DNA of 64,000 bases. Source: Methyloterricola oryzae (lineage in GTDB: Bacteria; Pseudomonadota; Gammaproteobacteria; Methylococcales; Methylococcaceae). The DNA is taken from assembly GCF_000934725.1 (NCBI RefSeq), contig NZ_JYNS01000015.1, positions 40,694 to 104,693 on the forward strand. Direction: 5' to 3'. This document shows positions 27,463-35,329 of this stretch, one piece after another. A model generated the notes under the pieces. It was not told where the DNA came from and ran no database searches. It saw only the letters and a list, made by a program, of their open reading frames with translations. Each line of letters begins with the position of its first letter. Position 1 is the stretch's first letter. A program made the translations under genes and the position numbers.

Positions 27463-27571
27463 CCGAACGCTGCCACGATGATGAGAAGGCGCGGCGCAAA
27501 AGCAGCCGCGCCAGGCCGGATGAATGGAGCGTAGGACCACGCTGAGCAGAATTTGCGATACAGGAGGCATT

Positions 27572-28699
27572 ATGAGCGTCGGTGAGAAGAAGGCTTCGAA
27601 ACATTCGAAGGCGTCCGAAGAATCCGGATTCAACGTGCGCAACGGGCTGCTGCTGGCCATCCCCATCGCTCTGGCGATGCGCTGGCTGGACGCAAGCCCC
27701 AGCCTGGTGTTCCTGGTGTCACTGGTCGCCATCTATCCCCTGGCCGAGATCATGGCGGAGGCGACCGAAGCCCTGTCGGCGACCCTGGGTTCCACCGTCG
27801 GCGGACTGCTCAACGCCTCGCTGAACAACGCACCCGAGATCATCATCGCCATGTTCGCTCTCAAAAACGGCCTGGGCGAGGTGGTGAAGGCCTCCATCAC
27901 CGGCTCCATCCTCATCGAACTTCTCTTCGGCCTCGGCTTGGCCATGTTCGTGGGCGGGCTCAAGCACGGTACCCAGCGTTTCGACGAAGAAACCATCCAG
28001 ATTCACGCGGGACTACTGACCCTGTGCGGCTTCGGCCTGATCATTCCCGCCGTTTTCAGCCTGTCATCGCCCAAGGAGGAACTGGAGCTGAGCTGGGAGA
28101 TTTGCGTGGTCCTGTTGCTCATCTACCTGACCTCCCTCGGCATCACCCTGTTCCGCAAGGTGGAGGCCGAGCCAGGGGATGTCTCCGTCATGCCGGAAGT
28201 GGGGCTGGGCGAGGCGCCCGCCGAGGTCTGGTCGCGCGGCAAGTCCCTAACCGTGCTAACGGTATCGACCCTGGTGCTGGCGGTCATGAGCGAAGTGGTC
28301 ACCGATGCCCTGGAACCCACCAGTGCACAGCTCGGCCTCACCCCCATCTTCAGCGGCATCATCCTGCTGGCGGGCGCAGGCGGCATCGGCGAGATCATCA
28401 GCGCCGTCCGTTTTGCCGGCAACAACAAGATGGACCTGGCCATCGAGGCATCCATCGGTTCCAGCATCCAGATGATCCTCCTCGCCGTGCCCCTGTTGGT
28501 GTTCAGCGCGCCGCTGTTGGGCGTGAAAATGAACCTGCTGTTCACCTCCGTGGAGGTCATGTCCATCGTGCTGACCGTCGTGGTCATTCGCACCATCACC
28601 AATGATGGTCGCTCCACTTGGCTGGAAGGTCTGATGCTGCTGGCGGTTTATTTCATGCTGGCGATCGGCTTCTACTATCTGCCGGTATCCGCGGCCTGA
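27572..28699 (+). CDS. Ca2+/H+ antiporter-family cation exchanger (CaCA superfamily)
   Basis: The 375-residue protein has about eleven hydrophobic helices in two inverted halves. The two alpha repeats are visible: GLLNASLNNAPEIIIAMFAL in the first half and GAGGIGEIISAVRFAGNNKM in the second, with the acidic glutamates expected for ion binding. This matches the CAX/ChaA branch, which exchanges Ca2+ (or other cations) for protons across the inner membrane. AGGAGG four bases before the ATG is an ideal ribosome site. It precedes the carbonic-anhydrase gene by 14 bases. Ion preference is inferred from family only. Confidence 0.88.
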   Translation: MSVGEKKASKHSKASEESGFNVRNGLLLAIPIALAMRWLDASPSLVFLVSLVAIYPLAEIMAEATEALSATLGSTVGGLLNASLNNAPEIIIAMFALKNGLGEVVKASITGSILIELLFGLGLAMFVGGLKHGTQRFDEETIQIHAGLLTLCGFGLIIPAVFSLSSPKEELELSWEICVVLLLIYLTSLGITLFRKVEAEPGDVSVMPEVGLGEAPAEVWSRGKSLTVLTVSTLVLAVMSEVVTDALEPTSAQLGLTPIFSGIILLAGAGGIGEIISAVRFAGNNKMDLAIEASIGSSIQMILLAVPLLVFSAPLLGVKMNLLFTSVEVMSIVLTVVVIRTITNDGRSTWLEGLMLLAVYFMLAIGFYYLPVSAA

Positions 28700-28713
28700 C
28701 GGGGGCAACCGGA

Positions 28714-29445
28714 ATGATCGCGTCCCACGTCCAACGGCATTACCCCGGCGCCATCACCGAAATCGACTTCGTGGAAAGGCTTCGCACCGAGGTGAAAAAG
28801 CACGGAGTGGATCTCACGAAGCTGCTGCTGGCCACCTCGATCTGCGCCGATGACATCATCCCCATGCGGGAGTCGGAGACCCCTTTGGCTAAGGCCAAGT
28901 CCAGGCTCAAGAAGGACTTCCTCGGCCCGTTCGCGATGGGGGGATTGGCGGGCCTGCCTTATTCCGGGTTGACCGGCATCCAGGCCCTGGCCCATCACGT
29001 GCCCGACGGCGGTTCCGTGCTGTTCGTGTATGGCCCCCACATTGGCATCTCTGCGGAGGGCACGCTGGGAAAACTGCAGCGCCCTGGCCAGCACAAGGAG
29101 ACGGGTGCCTGCGGCGCGCTGCACGTGGCGGTGGAACATCTGCGCTCTTCCGCCGACTACCGGCCGCCCCACGACGATGACGATACCGAGCAGATGACCC
29201 TGGAGCGCCGTCTGCTGCCCTTCCGTGAGCGCATCCTCGCGGCGGAATCGCCCCTGAAGGAGGCCACGGAAGTGGCCTATGCGGTGATACACGAACTGAT
29301 CCAGCGCTATGTGCGCAGCAAGAGGACCGAGTTCCACTGCGAGTACGTGGCCACGGCGGGCGGTATCATCATCAACACCGGACCTGACAGCGAGGACTAC
29401 GTGGACCTGCGCCACCTCGACGTCCGCCGCCTGTCCGAACTTTGA
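28714..29445 (+). CDS. LCIB/theta-type carbonic anhydrase
   Basis: The 243-residue protein matches the LCIB family, first known from the algal CO2-concentrating system and shown to be zinc carbonic anhydrases of a beta-like fold. Family blocks are HYPGAITEIDFVERL, LLLATSICADDI, GGLAGLPYSGLTGIQALAHH, YGPHIGISAEGTLGKLQRPG and GACGAL. The expected zinc ligands are Cys44, His109 and Cys133; Asp46 sits two residues after Cys44 as in the active family members, although the usual Arg between them is Ala here. No signal peptide, so it is cytoplasmic. It lies directly downstream of the cation exchanger. Bacterial LCIB homologues are uncommon and seldom studied. Confidence 0.85.
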   Translation: MIASHVQRHYPGAITEIDFVERLRTEVKKHGVDLTKLLLATSICADDIIPMRESETPLAKAKSRLKKDFLGPFAMGGLAGLPYSGLTGIQALAHHVPDGGSVLFVYGPHIGISAEGTLGKLQRPGQHKETGACGALHVAVEHLRSSADYRPPHDDDDTEQMTLERRLLPFRERILAAESPLKEATEVAYAVIHELIQRYVRSKRTEFHCEYVATAGGIIINTGPDSEDYVDLRHLDVRRLSEL

Positions 29446-29457
29446 CGAAACAGGGAC

Positions 29458-29943
29458 ATGGCAAGCTGGAAAAGGACTTTGCGACGCTGCTGCCTGGCCC
29501 TGACACTCGCCGCCTCCGATGGCATCCAGGCCGACCCGCAGGTTCAGGCTGATGATTCCCTGGCCGCCGCCGACCAGGCCTACGGGCGGGAGCGCAAGCG
29601 CATCATCGCCGACAACCTGCAGCTCACGCCGGAAGAAGCCAAGCGCTTCTGGCCGGTGTACGAGCAGTTCGAGCGAGATCTGAATGTCCTGACCGAGCGC
29701 CGGCGGACGATCATCGCTCGCTTTGGCGAGAATTACGACGCCATGACCGACGATATGGCGCGGCAGCTGCTCCGCGACCGCCTGCAATTGGAAGAATCGC
29801 GGGCCGCCTTGAAGCAGCGATTTCTGCCCCGCTTCGAGCGGGTGTTGCCGATCAAGAAACTGGCGCGCTACTACCAGATTGAAAGCAAGATCTACGCGTC
29901 GGTGGAAGCCGGCATCGCGGACGAACTGCCGCTGCTGAAATAG
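29458..29943 (+). CDS. Periplasmic helical protein, paralogue of the gene at 46734
   Basis: The 161-residue exported protein has a signal peptide (RRCCLALTLAASDGIQA) and an almost wholly helical mature part, loosely reminiscent of Spy/CpxP-type proteins. The block LQLTPEEAKRFWPVYEQFE is shared with the product at 46734-47228 (LSEQEAAKFWSIYHQYE), as is a DRR / ERRR segment a helical turn later. Function unknown; chaperone-like or metal-sensing roles are possible by analogy only. It starts 12 bases after the carbonic-anhydrase gene. Confidence 0.7.
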   Translation: MASWKRTLRRCCLALTLAASDGIQADPQVQADDSLAAADQAYGRERKRIIADNLQLTPEEAKRFWPVYEQFERDLNVLTERRRTIIARFGENYDAMTDDMARQLLRDRLQLEESRAALKQRFLPRFERVLPIKKLARYYQIESKIYASVEAGIADELPLLK

Positions 29944-29956
29944 CCGCGTGGCCCGC

Positions 29957-31129
29957 ATGAATCACCGCAGCCCGCGCAACCACCCCGGCCGACGCCTGCC
30001 GAGGGGCGGTGCCGCGGGCTGTCTCGCGGGCATCCTGTTGATTTCGGGCTGTGCGCACCCGTTGTCCCCCTCGGATCCGGCAGCCGCTGCGGGCGGCACA
30101 GCGACGCCTGCGGCCACTCTGCCCCCCCTGCCCCATGAGGACTCCTTTGCCTACTTTCGCGAATACGGGCGATTGCAGGCGCGCACCGTCTGGTGCCAGT
30201 CAAGAGGCGAGCCGGTGCAACGCACGCCCGGCGCAAAACCGGCCTACACGGGTTACGAGCAAGTCCATGCATATGCTCAGCGGCGGGCGGAACAGGTACA
30301 CGACGATTTCTTCAAGGGCCGCTTCAACCGTTCCCGCGCGCGCCTCCCGGAAAACATCGAACAATGGCGTTCGCAGCCGGACATCGCCAATCCCGGCCCC
30401 GACCTGGCCAACTTCCCCAACAGCGCGTTCACCCTGCCCAAGGGCCGTGCCTATGTGGAACTGTCACCCTTCACCTACTACAGCAACAGCCAGGACACAC
30501 CGGCCCAATACAATGCCGAATTCCTGCTGCGCTACGGAATCAACGACGATGTGGAACTGCGCTTGTTCGGCAATGGCGTCAGTTGGCAGGGCGGTCAGGA
30601 TTCCACCTGGGGCTTCTCCCCCCTGGCCTTCGACACCAAGATCCAGCTCTGGACCGAAAAGCCGGATTACTTCCTGCCCGCGGCCGGATTCGAGGCCTAT
30701 ATCCAGACCCAGTGGCTGGGCAGCGCCGCCTTCAACGGCGGCACGCAACCTTCGTTCACCTTTAACTTCGATCAGTCACTGCCCTTCGACATCGACTTGG
30801 AGTACAACCTGGGCGTCACCCGCGTGCGCGATGCCCTCGGCAACGACGATTGGGAATTCAGCTTCCAGTGGGGCTTGCAGCGCGACCTCTTCAACAAGGA
30901 TTTCGCCATCTTCGTTCATGGCTTCTACAACGCCATGACCCTGCCGCGCCTGCCCAACGCCCAAAACCCGACCGCCAATCAGAGCGAGAAGCTGACCCAG
31001 AATGCGGTCGGCGCCGGCTTCCTGTGGACCGTCAACCAGCGCCTGGCGGTCTATGCGCAGACCAGCGGCGGCACCAACCGCCACACCCCGTCCATCCTCA
31101 GCATGGTGGGGCTGGCACTGGCGTTCTGA
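29957..31129 (+). CDS. Outer-membrane beta-barrel-type lipoprotein
   Basis: The product of about 390 residues has a lipoprotein signal ending LLISGC, a proline/alanine-rich linker, a basic helical segment and a C-terminal part of about 230 residues with alternating amphipathic strands (AYVELSPFTYYSN, EFLLRYGINDDVELRLFGNG, QRLAVYAQTSGGTNRH) ending in a terminal Phe. This matches the uncharacterised 'transporter' family (PF13557-like). A GTG nine bases upstream is an alternative start; neither has a clear ribosome site. It is the last gene of the locus and might be an outer-membrane partner, though its cargo is unknown. Confidence 0.6.
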   Translation: MNHRSPRNHPGRRLPRGGAAGCLAGILLISGCAHPLSPSDPAAAAGGTATPAATLPPLPHEDSFAYFREYGRLQARTVWCQSRGEPVQRTPGAKPAYTGYEQVHAYAQRRAEQVHDDFFKGRFNRSRARLPENIEQWRSQPDIANPGPDLANFPNSAFTLPKGRAYVELSPFTYYSNSQDTPAQYNAEFLLRYGINDDVELRLFGNGVSWQGGQDSTWGFSPLAFDTKIQLWTEKPDYFLPAAGFEAYIQTQWLGSAAFNGGTQPSFTFNFDQSLPFDIDLEYNLGVTRVRDALGNDDWEFSFQWGLQRDLFNKDFAIFVHGFYNAMTLPRLPNAQNPTANQSEKLTQNAVGAGFLWTVNQRLAVYAQTSGGTNRHTPSILSMVGLALAF

Positions 31130-31342
31130 GGCGCCGCCGAGCGCAGGGCGTGTAAGGCGGAGCGGCTAATGCTGGTGCCGCAGCCGTGGCCGTGTATGAC
31201 GCCACGCTGGCTCGGGCACAAGGTAATTCCTGCTGGTCCCTTCTCTTCACGCGACTCCGTTACCCGCATTCGAACCAAAGCCCAGTAGGCACCCCCTGCG
31301 CCAAGCGAATGGGAGTGCAAGACGACTCTCCACCACCTCCGA

Positions 31343-31987
31343 CTACCGTTTCTTGCACTGCAGTTCGTCGGTATTGCCTGTGTCCGTGTTCAGCCAGCTG
31401 AGCTTCAGCTCGTTGCCCTTCTCCTCGAGGCTGACATTCTGTCCCTCGTAGTGTCCGTCGTCGGGGACGCCCACGCGCCACAGGGTCACGGTGCGATCGC
31501 CACGCTCCAAGCGAATCGTGGGCGGATCCGTCTCGAAGAAATTCGCCACGACCTCATTCGCCGGATTGTTCTGACAGGCATACGAAACCGTCTTCGGTGG
31601 CATAAGCCTCCAGACCGATTGCAACTCCGAGGTGCGGAGGCGGTACTGGGCTTCAACACAGCCCTTTAAGCTGTCGACGGTCCAGGTCGCGGTGATCCAG
31701 GTCTTTTCCTTTGCTTTCCAGCAATCGTTACGGCCCTTCACCCAACCCCGCTGTTCGGCTCGCAGTTGCGCCGCCAGCTTGCCGCTGGCCTTGGCCGAAG
31801 CGGCCTTGTAGACCTTGTCGAGTTTCTGATCGAGCGCCGCCAGGGAAGCGTCGCTGCAGAGCAGCTTCTCCACCTCCCCCTGCGCCTTTGCACAGTTGAA
31901 GGTCGGCTTCTCCGCCAGAGCAACTGCCGGGATGCCTGCGGAGCAAGCAAACAAGACAGGTACAACAACCCACCACCCATGTTTCAT
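31343..31987 (-). CDS. Periplasmic LprI-MliC fusion, putative lysozyme inhibitor
   Basis: The 214-residue exported protein has a signal peptide followed by two domains. The first is of the LprI / DUF1311 type: FNCAKAQGEVEKLLC, ALDQKLDKVYKAA, then RGWVKGRNDC. The second is of the MliC type: YACQN at its start, a DDGHYEGQ-like strand and a final ELQCKK cysteine. Both families are linked to protection against host or predator lysozyme. AGGAAAG seven bases before the ATG chosen supports this start over one five codons upstream. The gene stands alone between two plus-strand-silent intergenic regions. Confidence 0.75.
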   Translation of the reverse strand: MKHGWWVVVPVLFACSAGIPAVALAEKPTFNCAKAQGEVEKLLCSDASLAALDQKLDKVYKAASAKASGKLAAQLRAEQRGWVKGRNDCWKAKEKTWITATWTVDSLKGCVEAQYRLRTSELQSVWRLMPPKTVSYACQNNPANEVVANFFETDPPTIRLERGDRTVTLWRVGVPDDGHYEGQNVSLEEKGNELKLSWLNTDTGNTDELQCKKR

Positions 31988-32210
31988 TTCGGCTTTCCTC
32001 ATGTTGTCATTTGAAAGGCAGCCACATGTTACTGCCTGAGCTTCCAGAAATCCCACTCCGCGAGGGTGCCGCGAATTCATGGCTTGGTAATGGAAAGCCC
32101 GAATATCCGGCATAGGATGCGCGGGCACAGGTGGCGAGGTTGGGGTCCCTGGCATTAGCTTGAATAGGATGTGCCGACGAAGGAGTCGCATCAACCCAGA
32201 TAAAAGAGCC

Positions 32211-32235
32211 GGTTCCCACACAGAGCATGGGAACC
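32211..32235. repeat. Palindromic intergenic repeat, GGTTCCCA...TGGGAACC type
   Basis: A 25-base near-palindrome with 8-base perfect ends. The same ends and a similar centre (CCCACGCGGAGCATGGG) occur twice more in this window at 40596-40674, so this is a dispersed family of repeats. Confidence 0.7.
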
Positions 32236-32332
32236 AGGCAAGAGAGTTCGGGATTTGCAGCCCGTAGGCCGCGCCGAGCATCGCAGCTTGCAGACGGAAA
32301 CAGCCCGAAGGGGCGCATCAGGGACGAGGCGC

Positions 32333-32365
32333 GTCTATCGAGGGGCAGGAGCCCCTTCGATAGAC
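32333..32365. repeat. Hairpin with GTCTATCGA / TCGATAGAC arms
   Basis: Arms of about 14 bases with a one-base bulge enclose AGGA. It is part of the repeat island. Confidence 0.65.
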
Positions 32366-32422
32366 CCCGGCTGGAAGCGAGAAGCGCAGGGAGTAAGCGG
32401 CCTCCGGGTCGCCTTTTCTTTG

Positions 32423-32456
32423 GGTCCTTTCTTTTGGCGACGCAAAAGAAAGGACC
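32423..32456. repeat. Perfect 14-bp hairpin, CTTTC/GAAAG-type repeat
   Basis: GGTCCTTTCTTTTG pairs perfectly with CAAAAGAAAGGACC around a 6-base loop (GCGACG). Very similar TTTCTTT-loop-AAAGAAA repeats are common in intergenic DNA of beta- and gammaproteobacteria and often give rise to false reading frames. Confidence 0.75.
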
Positions 32457-32486
32457 TCGCCCCCGGTGCGAAAACCGGAATCAAAT

Positions 32487-32606
32487 AACGTCGCGGAGCG
32501 ACACATGCAATCACACATCTACCGATGCGCCTCCTTCGTCGGCACATCCTATGCGGGCTGCCGACTCCCGGAGAAAGCGAGAAAAGAACGTCGCAGAGCG
32601 ACGCAT
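32487..32606. repeat. Direct repeat of a 20-base GTCGC-GCGAC element, 100 bases apart
   Basis: AACGTCGCGGAGCGACACAT at 32487-32506 recurs at 32587-32606 with two changes, exactly 100 bases later. Each copy is itself a small inverted repeat (GTCGC/GCGAC). The second copy lies just outside the right arm of the long inverted repeat. Confidence 0.6.
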
Positions 32607-32635
32607 TCGGAACCCCATTCCCGCTGACGTATTTG

Positions 32636-32962
32636 TTATGGCGAAAAGGTTCGGATTGCCATTTCCAAAATGTGCCAAGCAACGAAAAAAACTGCGCCTG
32701 CGATCAGCAATCGGAATTGCCATATTCCAAAAAATTGGGCCCTTTTTATATTGCTATCTAGAGCAGAACGGACACCACGCATCGCCGCAGCCAATAATTC
32801 GGGATGATCTGGCTGCTCGGAGTGAACGCCGTTCTGCAACTGAAGCAGAGAGTAATTTGCCATTATGGATGTCTGTACCCAAAGCAAATTTCTACAACCG
32901 AAGTAGAAACTAAGTCCCCATAGAAGCACGGCTATTCCGAGCGGGATCATCGGCAAACTCAT
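32636..32962 (-). CDS. Small two-helix membrane protein
   Basis: The 108-residue product has an N-terminal hydrophobic helix (IPLGIAVLLWGLSFYFGC), a polar middle of about 45 residues and a second helix (FRLLIAGAVFFVAWHILEM). I do not recognise the family. The gene is AT-rich compared with its surroundings, consistent with recent acquisition. It follows a 37-codon gene after 15 bases, so the two make a small bicistronic unit beside the repeat island. Confidence 0.6.
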   Translation of the reverse strand: MSLPMIPLGIAVLLWGLSFYFGCRNLLWVQTSIMANYSLLQLQNGVHSEQPDHPELLAAAMRGVRSALDSNIKRAQFFGIWQFRLLIAGAVFFVAWHILEMAIRTFSP

Positions 32963-32977
32963 TTTGGTGCTAGCCGT

Positions 32978-33091
32978 TTACTGTAATGCGAACCCGACAG
33001 CGGCCCCGGCCGCCCCAAGCAAAAAGTAGGTGTACTTTTCTTGCCCGGTTCGATGCTGGCTATGTAATTCTTTCAGAGCATCGTTTGACAT
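32978..33091 (-). CDS. Very small membrane protein (37 residues)
   Basis: ATG with AGGAG four bases upstream opens a 37-codon frame: a polar N-terminus with MSNDALKELHSQHRTGQEK and a hydrophobic C-terminal helix YFLLGAAGAAVGFALQ. Size, a ribosome site and tight spacing to the next gene argue that it is real. It may be a single-pass partner of the 108-residue protein. Toxin-like small hydrophobic proteins look similar, but nothing else supports that. Confidence 0.5.
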   Translation of the reverse strand: MSNDALKELHSQHRTGQEKYTYFLLGAAGAAVGFALQ

Positions 33092-33198
33092 AGTCTCCTA
33101 CGAGCCCATAACAAATATTTAATCGGACCTTTTTATCCTCCCCAACTGGAAGAGAAAAAGAAAGCCGTGACACCTTCACCCAAATACTAATCCGCACT

Positions 33199-35280
33199 TC
33201 ACCCCATCTGCGCCTGAATCGCCGTTATGGCGATGGTATTGACGATATCCGGCACCAGGGCGCCGCGACTGAGGTCGTTGATGGGTTTTTTCAAACCCTG
33301 CAGCACTGGGCCGATGGCGATGGCGTCGGCAGCGCGCTGCACTGCCTTGTAGGCGTTATTGCCGGCACTGAGGTCTGGAAAAATGAAGACGTTGGCGCGC
33401 CCCGCCACCAGGCTGCCGGGAGCCTTGAGCTTGGCCACGTCGGCGTCGATGGCGGCGTCGTACTGCAAAGGACCTTCCACCAGCAAGTCAGGCCGGCGCT
33501 GGCGCACCAGGGCGGTGGCGGCCCGCACCTTGTCCACGTCCGGCCCCTGCCCCGATTCGCCCGTGGAATAGGAGAGCATGGCGACGCGCGGCGCGATGCC
33601 GAAGGCCTCGGCGGTCTGCGCCGAGCTGATGGCGATGTCCGCCAGTTGCTCCGCCGTGGGGTCCGGATTGATGGCGCAGTCGCCGTAGACCAGCACCCGG
33701 TCGTCCAGGCACATGAAGAACACGCTGGAAACGATGGAGATGCCGGGCAGGGTCTTGACGAACTCCAGGGCCGGGCGGATGGTGGCGGCGGTGGTGTGGG
33801 TGGCGCCGGAGACCATGCCGTCCGCCTGGCCCAGGTAGGCCATCATGGTGCCGAAGTAGTTGGGGTCGCCCAGCAGGTCGTGGGCCATCTCGCGGGTGAT
33901 CCCCTTGTGCTGGCGCAGTTGAAAGTACTGCTCGGCGAAAGGCGCGCGCTGCTCGGACTGCAGCGGGTCGATGATGGGCACCTCGCCCAGGTTCAGGCCC
34001 AGGGAGGCGATCTTGCGCCGCACATCGTCCACCTCGCCCAGCAGGGTGATGTGGCAGATCTCCCGCAGCACAGCCATTTCCGCCGCCCGCAGCACCCGCT
34101 CGTCGGTACCCTCGGGCAGCACGATGTGGCGCTTCTGGCGCTTGGCGCGCTGCATCAGGTCGTATTGGAACATGAGCGGCGTGACACGCTCGGACTTGTC
34201 CAGGCTCACCCGCTCGGTCAGTTCCGGGATGCGCATGTGCGCTTCCACCAAGCCCAGGGCCGCCGCGATCTTGCGCCGGTCCTCGGCGCCGATGCGCGAT
34301 TCCACCGCGTGCACCTGAATGGCGGTGGTGAAGGTGTCGCTGGGCACGCTGAGAATGGGTATGCTGGTGATGCCCAGCCCCGCCAACATCCCCTGGATCT
34401 GCGGCGCCGGCTGCAGGTCGCCGGTGAGCACCAGGCCGGCAATGTGCGGGTAGCGGCCGGACAGCCCCGCCGCCAGGGCGCCGAGGATGATGTCGGAACG
34501 GTCGCCGGGCACGATGACCAGGCTGCCGTCCTCCAGATGATCGAGGAAGTGGGGCAGCTCCATGGCCGCCACCTTGATGCCGGTGACGCCGCCGGCCAGC
34601 AACTCGTCACTGCCGCTGACGATCTCCGCCTGGATGGCCCCAGCGATCTCGCGCACCGTGGGCCGCTCCAGGCGCGGGTCTTCCGGCACCACATAGCAGG
34701 GGTAGTCGCCTGGCAGGGCGCGGCTCAACTCCTTCTCCAGGGATTGCAGCGCCTCCGGCTCCGCCCGGTTCACCACCACCGCCAGCACCTCGCAATGGTG
34801 ATCCCGCAGGGTATTCACCAGCACCTGGGTGGCTTCCAGGGTGTCCGCCAGCGGGCGCTCGCAGCCCTTGATCACCGCCACGGCGGGCAACCCCAGATGA
34901 TTGGCCATTTCCATGTTGAATTCCAACTCGAACACCGCCGAGGCATCGCGGTAGTCGGTGCCGGCGCAGACCACGAAATCGCACTGGTCGGCCAGGCGCA
35001 TGTAGCGGTCCAGCACCTGCCCGTACAGGTCCTCGGAACGCCCCGCCGCCATCAAAAGGCGAGCGGTTTCGTAGCTGCAGCCGGCCATGTCCGCGACCGG
35101 AAACGGCAGTTGATAGCGCGAGGCCATGAGGCCCAGCAGCGCGTCGGTCTCCCCCTCCTTGACGATGGGCCGGAAGAAGCCGACGCGGCAACGCCCGGCA
35201 AGGTAGTCCATCAGCCCCAGGGCGATGACGGTCTTGCCGCTCTGGGGCGCGGCGCTGGTGATGTAGATGCCTTTGGTCAC
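33199..35280 (-). CDS. pta: Phosphate acetyltransferase, long form
   Basis: The 693-residue enzyme interconverts acetyl phosphate + CoA and acetyl-CoA + phosphate in the cytoplasm. It has the long-form plan: N-terminal P-loop (BioD-like) domain with ITSAAPQSGKTVIALGL, a DRTGG-type middle domain, and the C-terminal PTA/PTB catalytic domain from about residue 370 (RHIVLPEGTDERVLRAAE, GMVSGATHTTAATIRPAL, LVAGRANVFIFPDLSAGN). The start is GTG. Last gene of the minus-strand run that includes xfp and ackA, so it draws phosphoketolase-derived acetyl phosphate into acetyl-CoA. Confidence 0.96.
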   Translation of the reverse strand: MTKGIYITSAAPQSGKTVIALGLMDYLAGRCRVGFFRPIVKEGETDALLGLMASRYQLPFPVADMAGCSYETARLLMAAGRSEDLYGQVLDRYMRLADQCDFVVCAGTDYRDASAVFELEFNMEMANHLGLPAVAVIKGCERPLADTLEATQVLVNTLRDHHCEVLAVVVNRAEPEALQSLEKELSRALPGDYPCYVVPEDPRLERPTVREIAGAIQAEIVSGSDELLAGGVTGIKVAAMELPHFLDHLEDGSLVIVPGDRSDIILGALAAGLSGRYPHIAGLVLTGDLQPAPQIQGMLAGLGITSIPILSVPSDTFTTAIQVHAVESRIGAEDRRKIAAALGLVEAHMRIPELTERVSLDKSERVTPLMFQYDLMQRAKRQKRHIVLPEGTDERVLRAAEMAVLREICHITLLGEVDDVRRKIASLGLNLGEVPIIDPLQSEQRAPFAEQYFQLRQHKGITREMAHDLLGDPNYFGTMMAYLGQADGMVSGATHTTAATIRPALEFVKTLPGISIVSSVFFMCLDDRVLVYGDCAINPDPTAEQLADIAISSAQTAEAFGIAPRVAMLSYSTGESGQGPDVDKVRAATALVRQRRPDLLVEGPLQYDAAIDADVAKLKAPGSLVAGRANVFIFPDLSAGNNAYKAVQRAADAIAIGPVLQGLKKPINDLSRGALVPDIVNTIAITAIQAQMG

Positions 35281-35329
35281 TGGGAATTCTCGTCCTGAAG
35301 GGGCGCGGCAGGGTCCACGCCGTCACGGT

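Larger units (their letters stand above)
32164..32552. repeat. Long-range inverted repeat bounding a palindrome-rich island
   Basis: The arm at 32164-32192 and the arm at 32524-32552 are reverse complements over 29 bases with one mismatch (core AGGATGTGCCGACGAAGGAG). They enclose 331 bases that contain the three palindromes annotated separately. No transposase gene lies inside. Open frames through this stretch are made of repeat sequence and are not credible genes. A non-autonomous mobile element or a REP-like repeat cluster fits best. Confidence 0.65.

Noticed and set aside
32227..32913. A long plus-strand frame of 228 codons through the repeat island
   Set aside because: Its translation is made of repeat and palindrome sequence (Lys/Arg-rich, low-quality), lacks a ribosome site and overlaps the better supported two-helix membrane protein on the other strand.
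33646..35298. A 550-codon plus-strand frame antisense to pta
   Set aside because: Mirror frame of a certain gene; no motif, no start context, biased residue composition.
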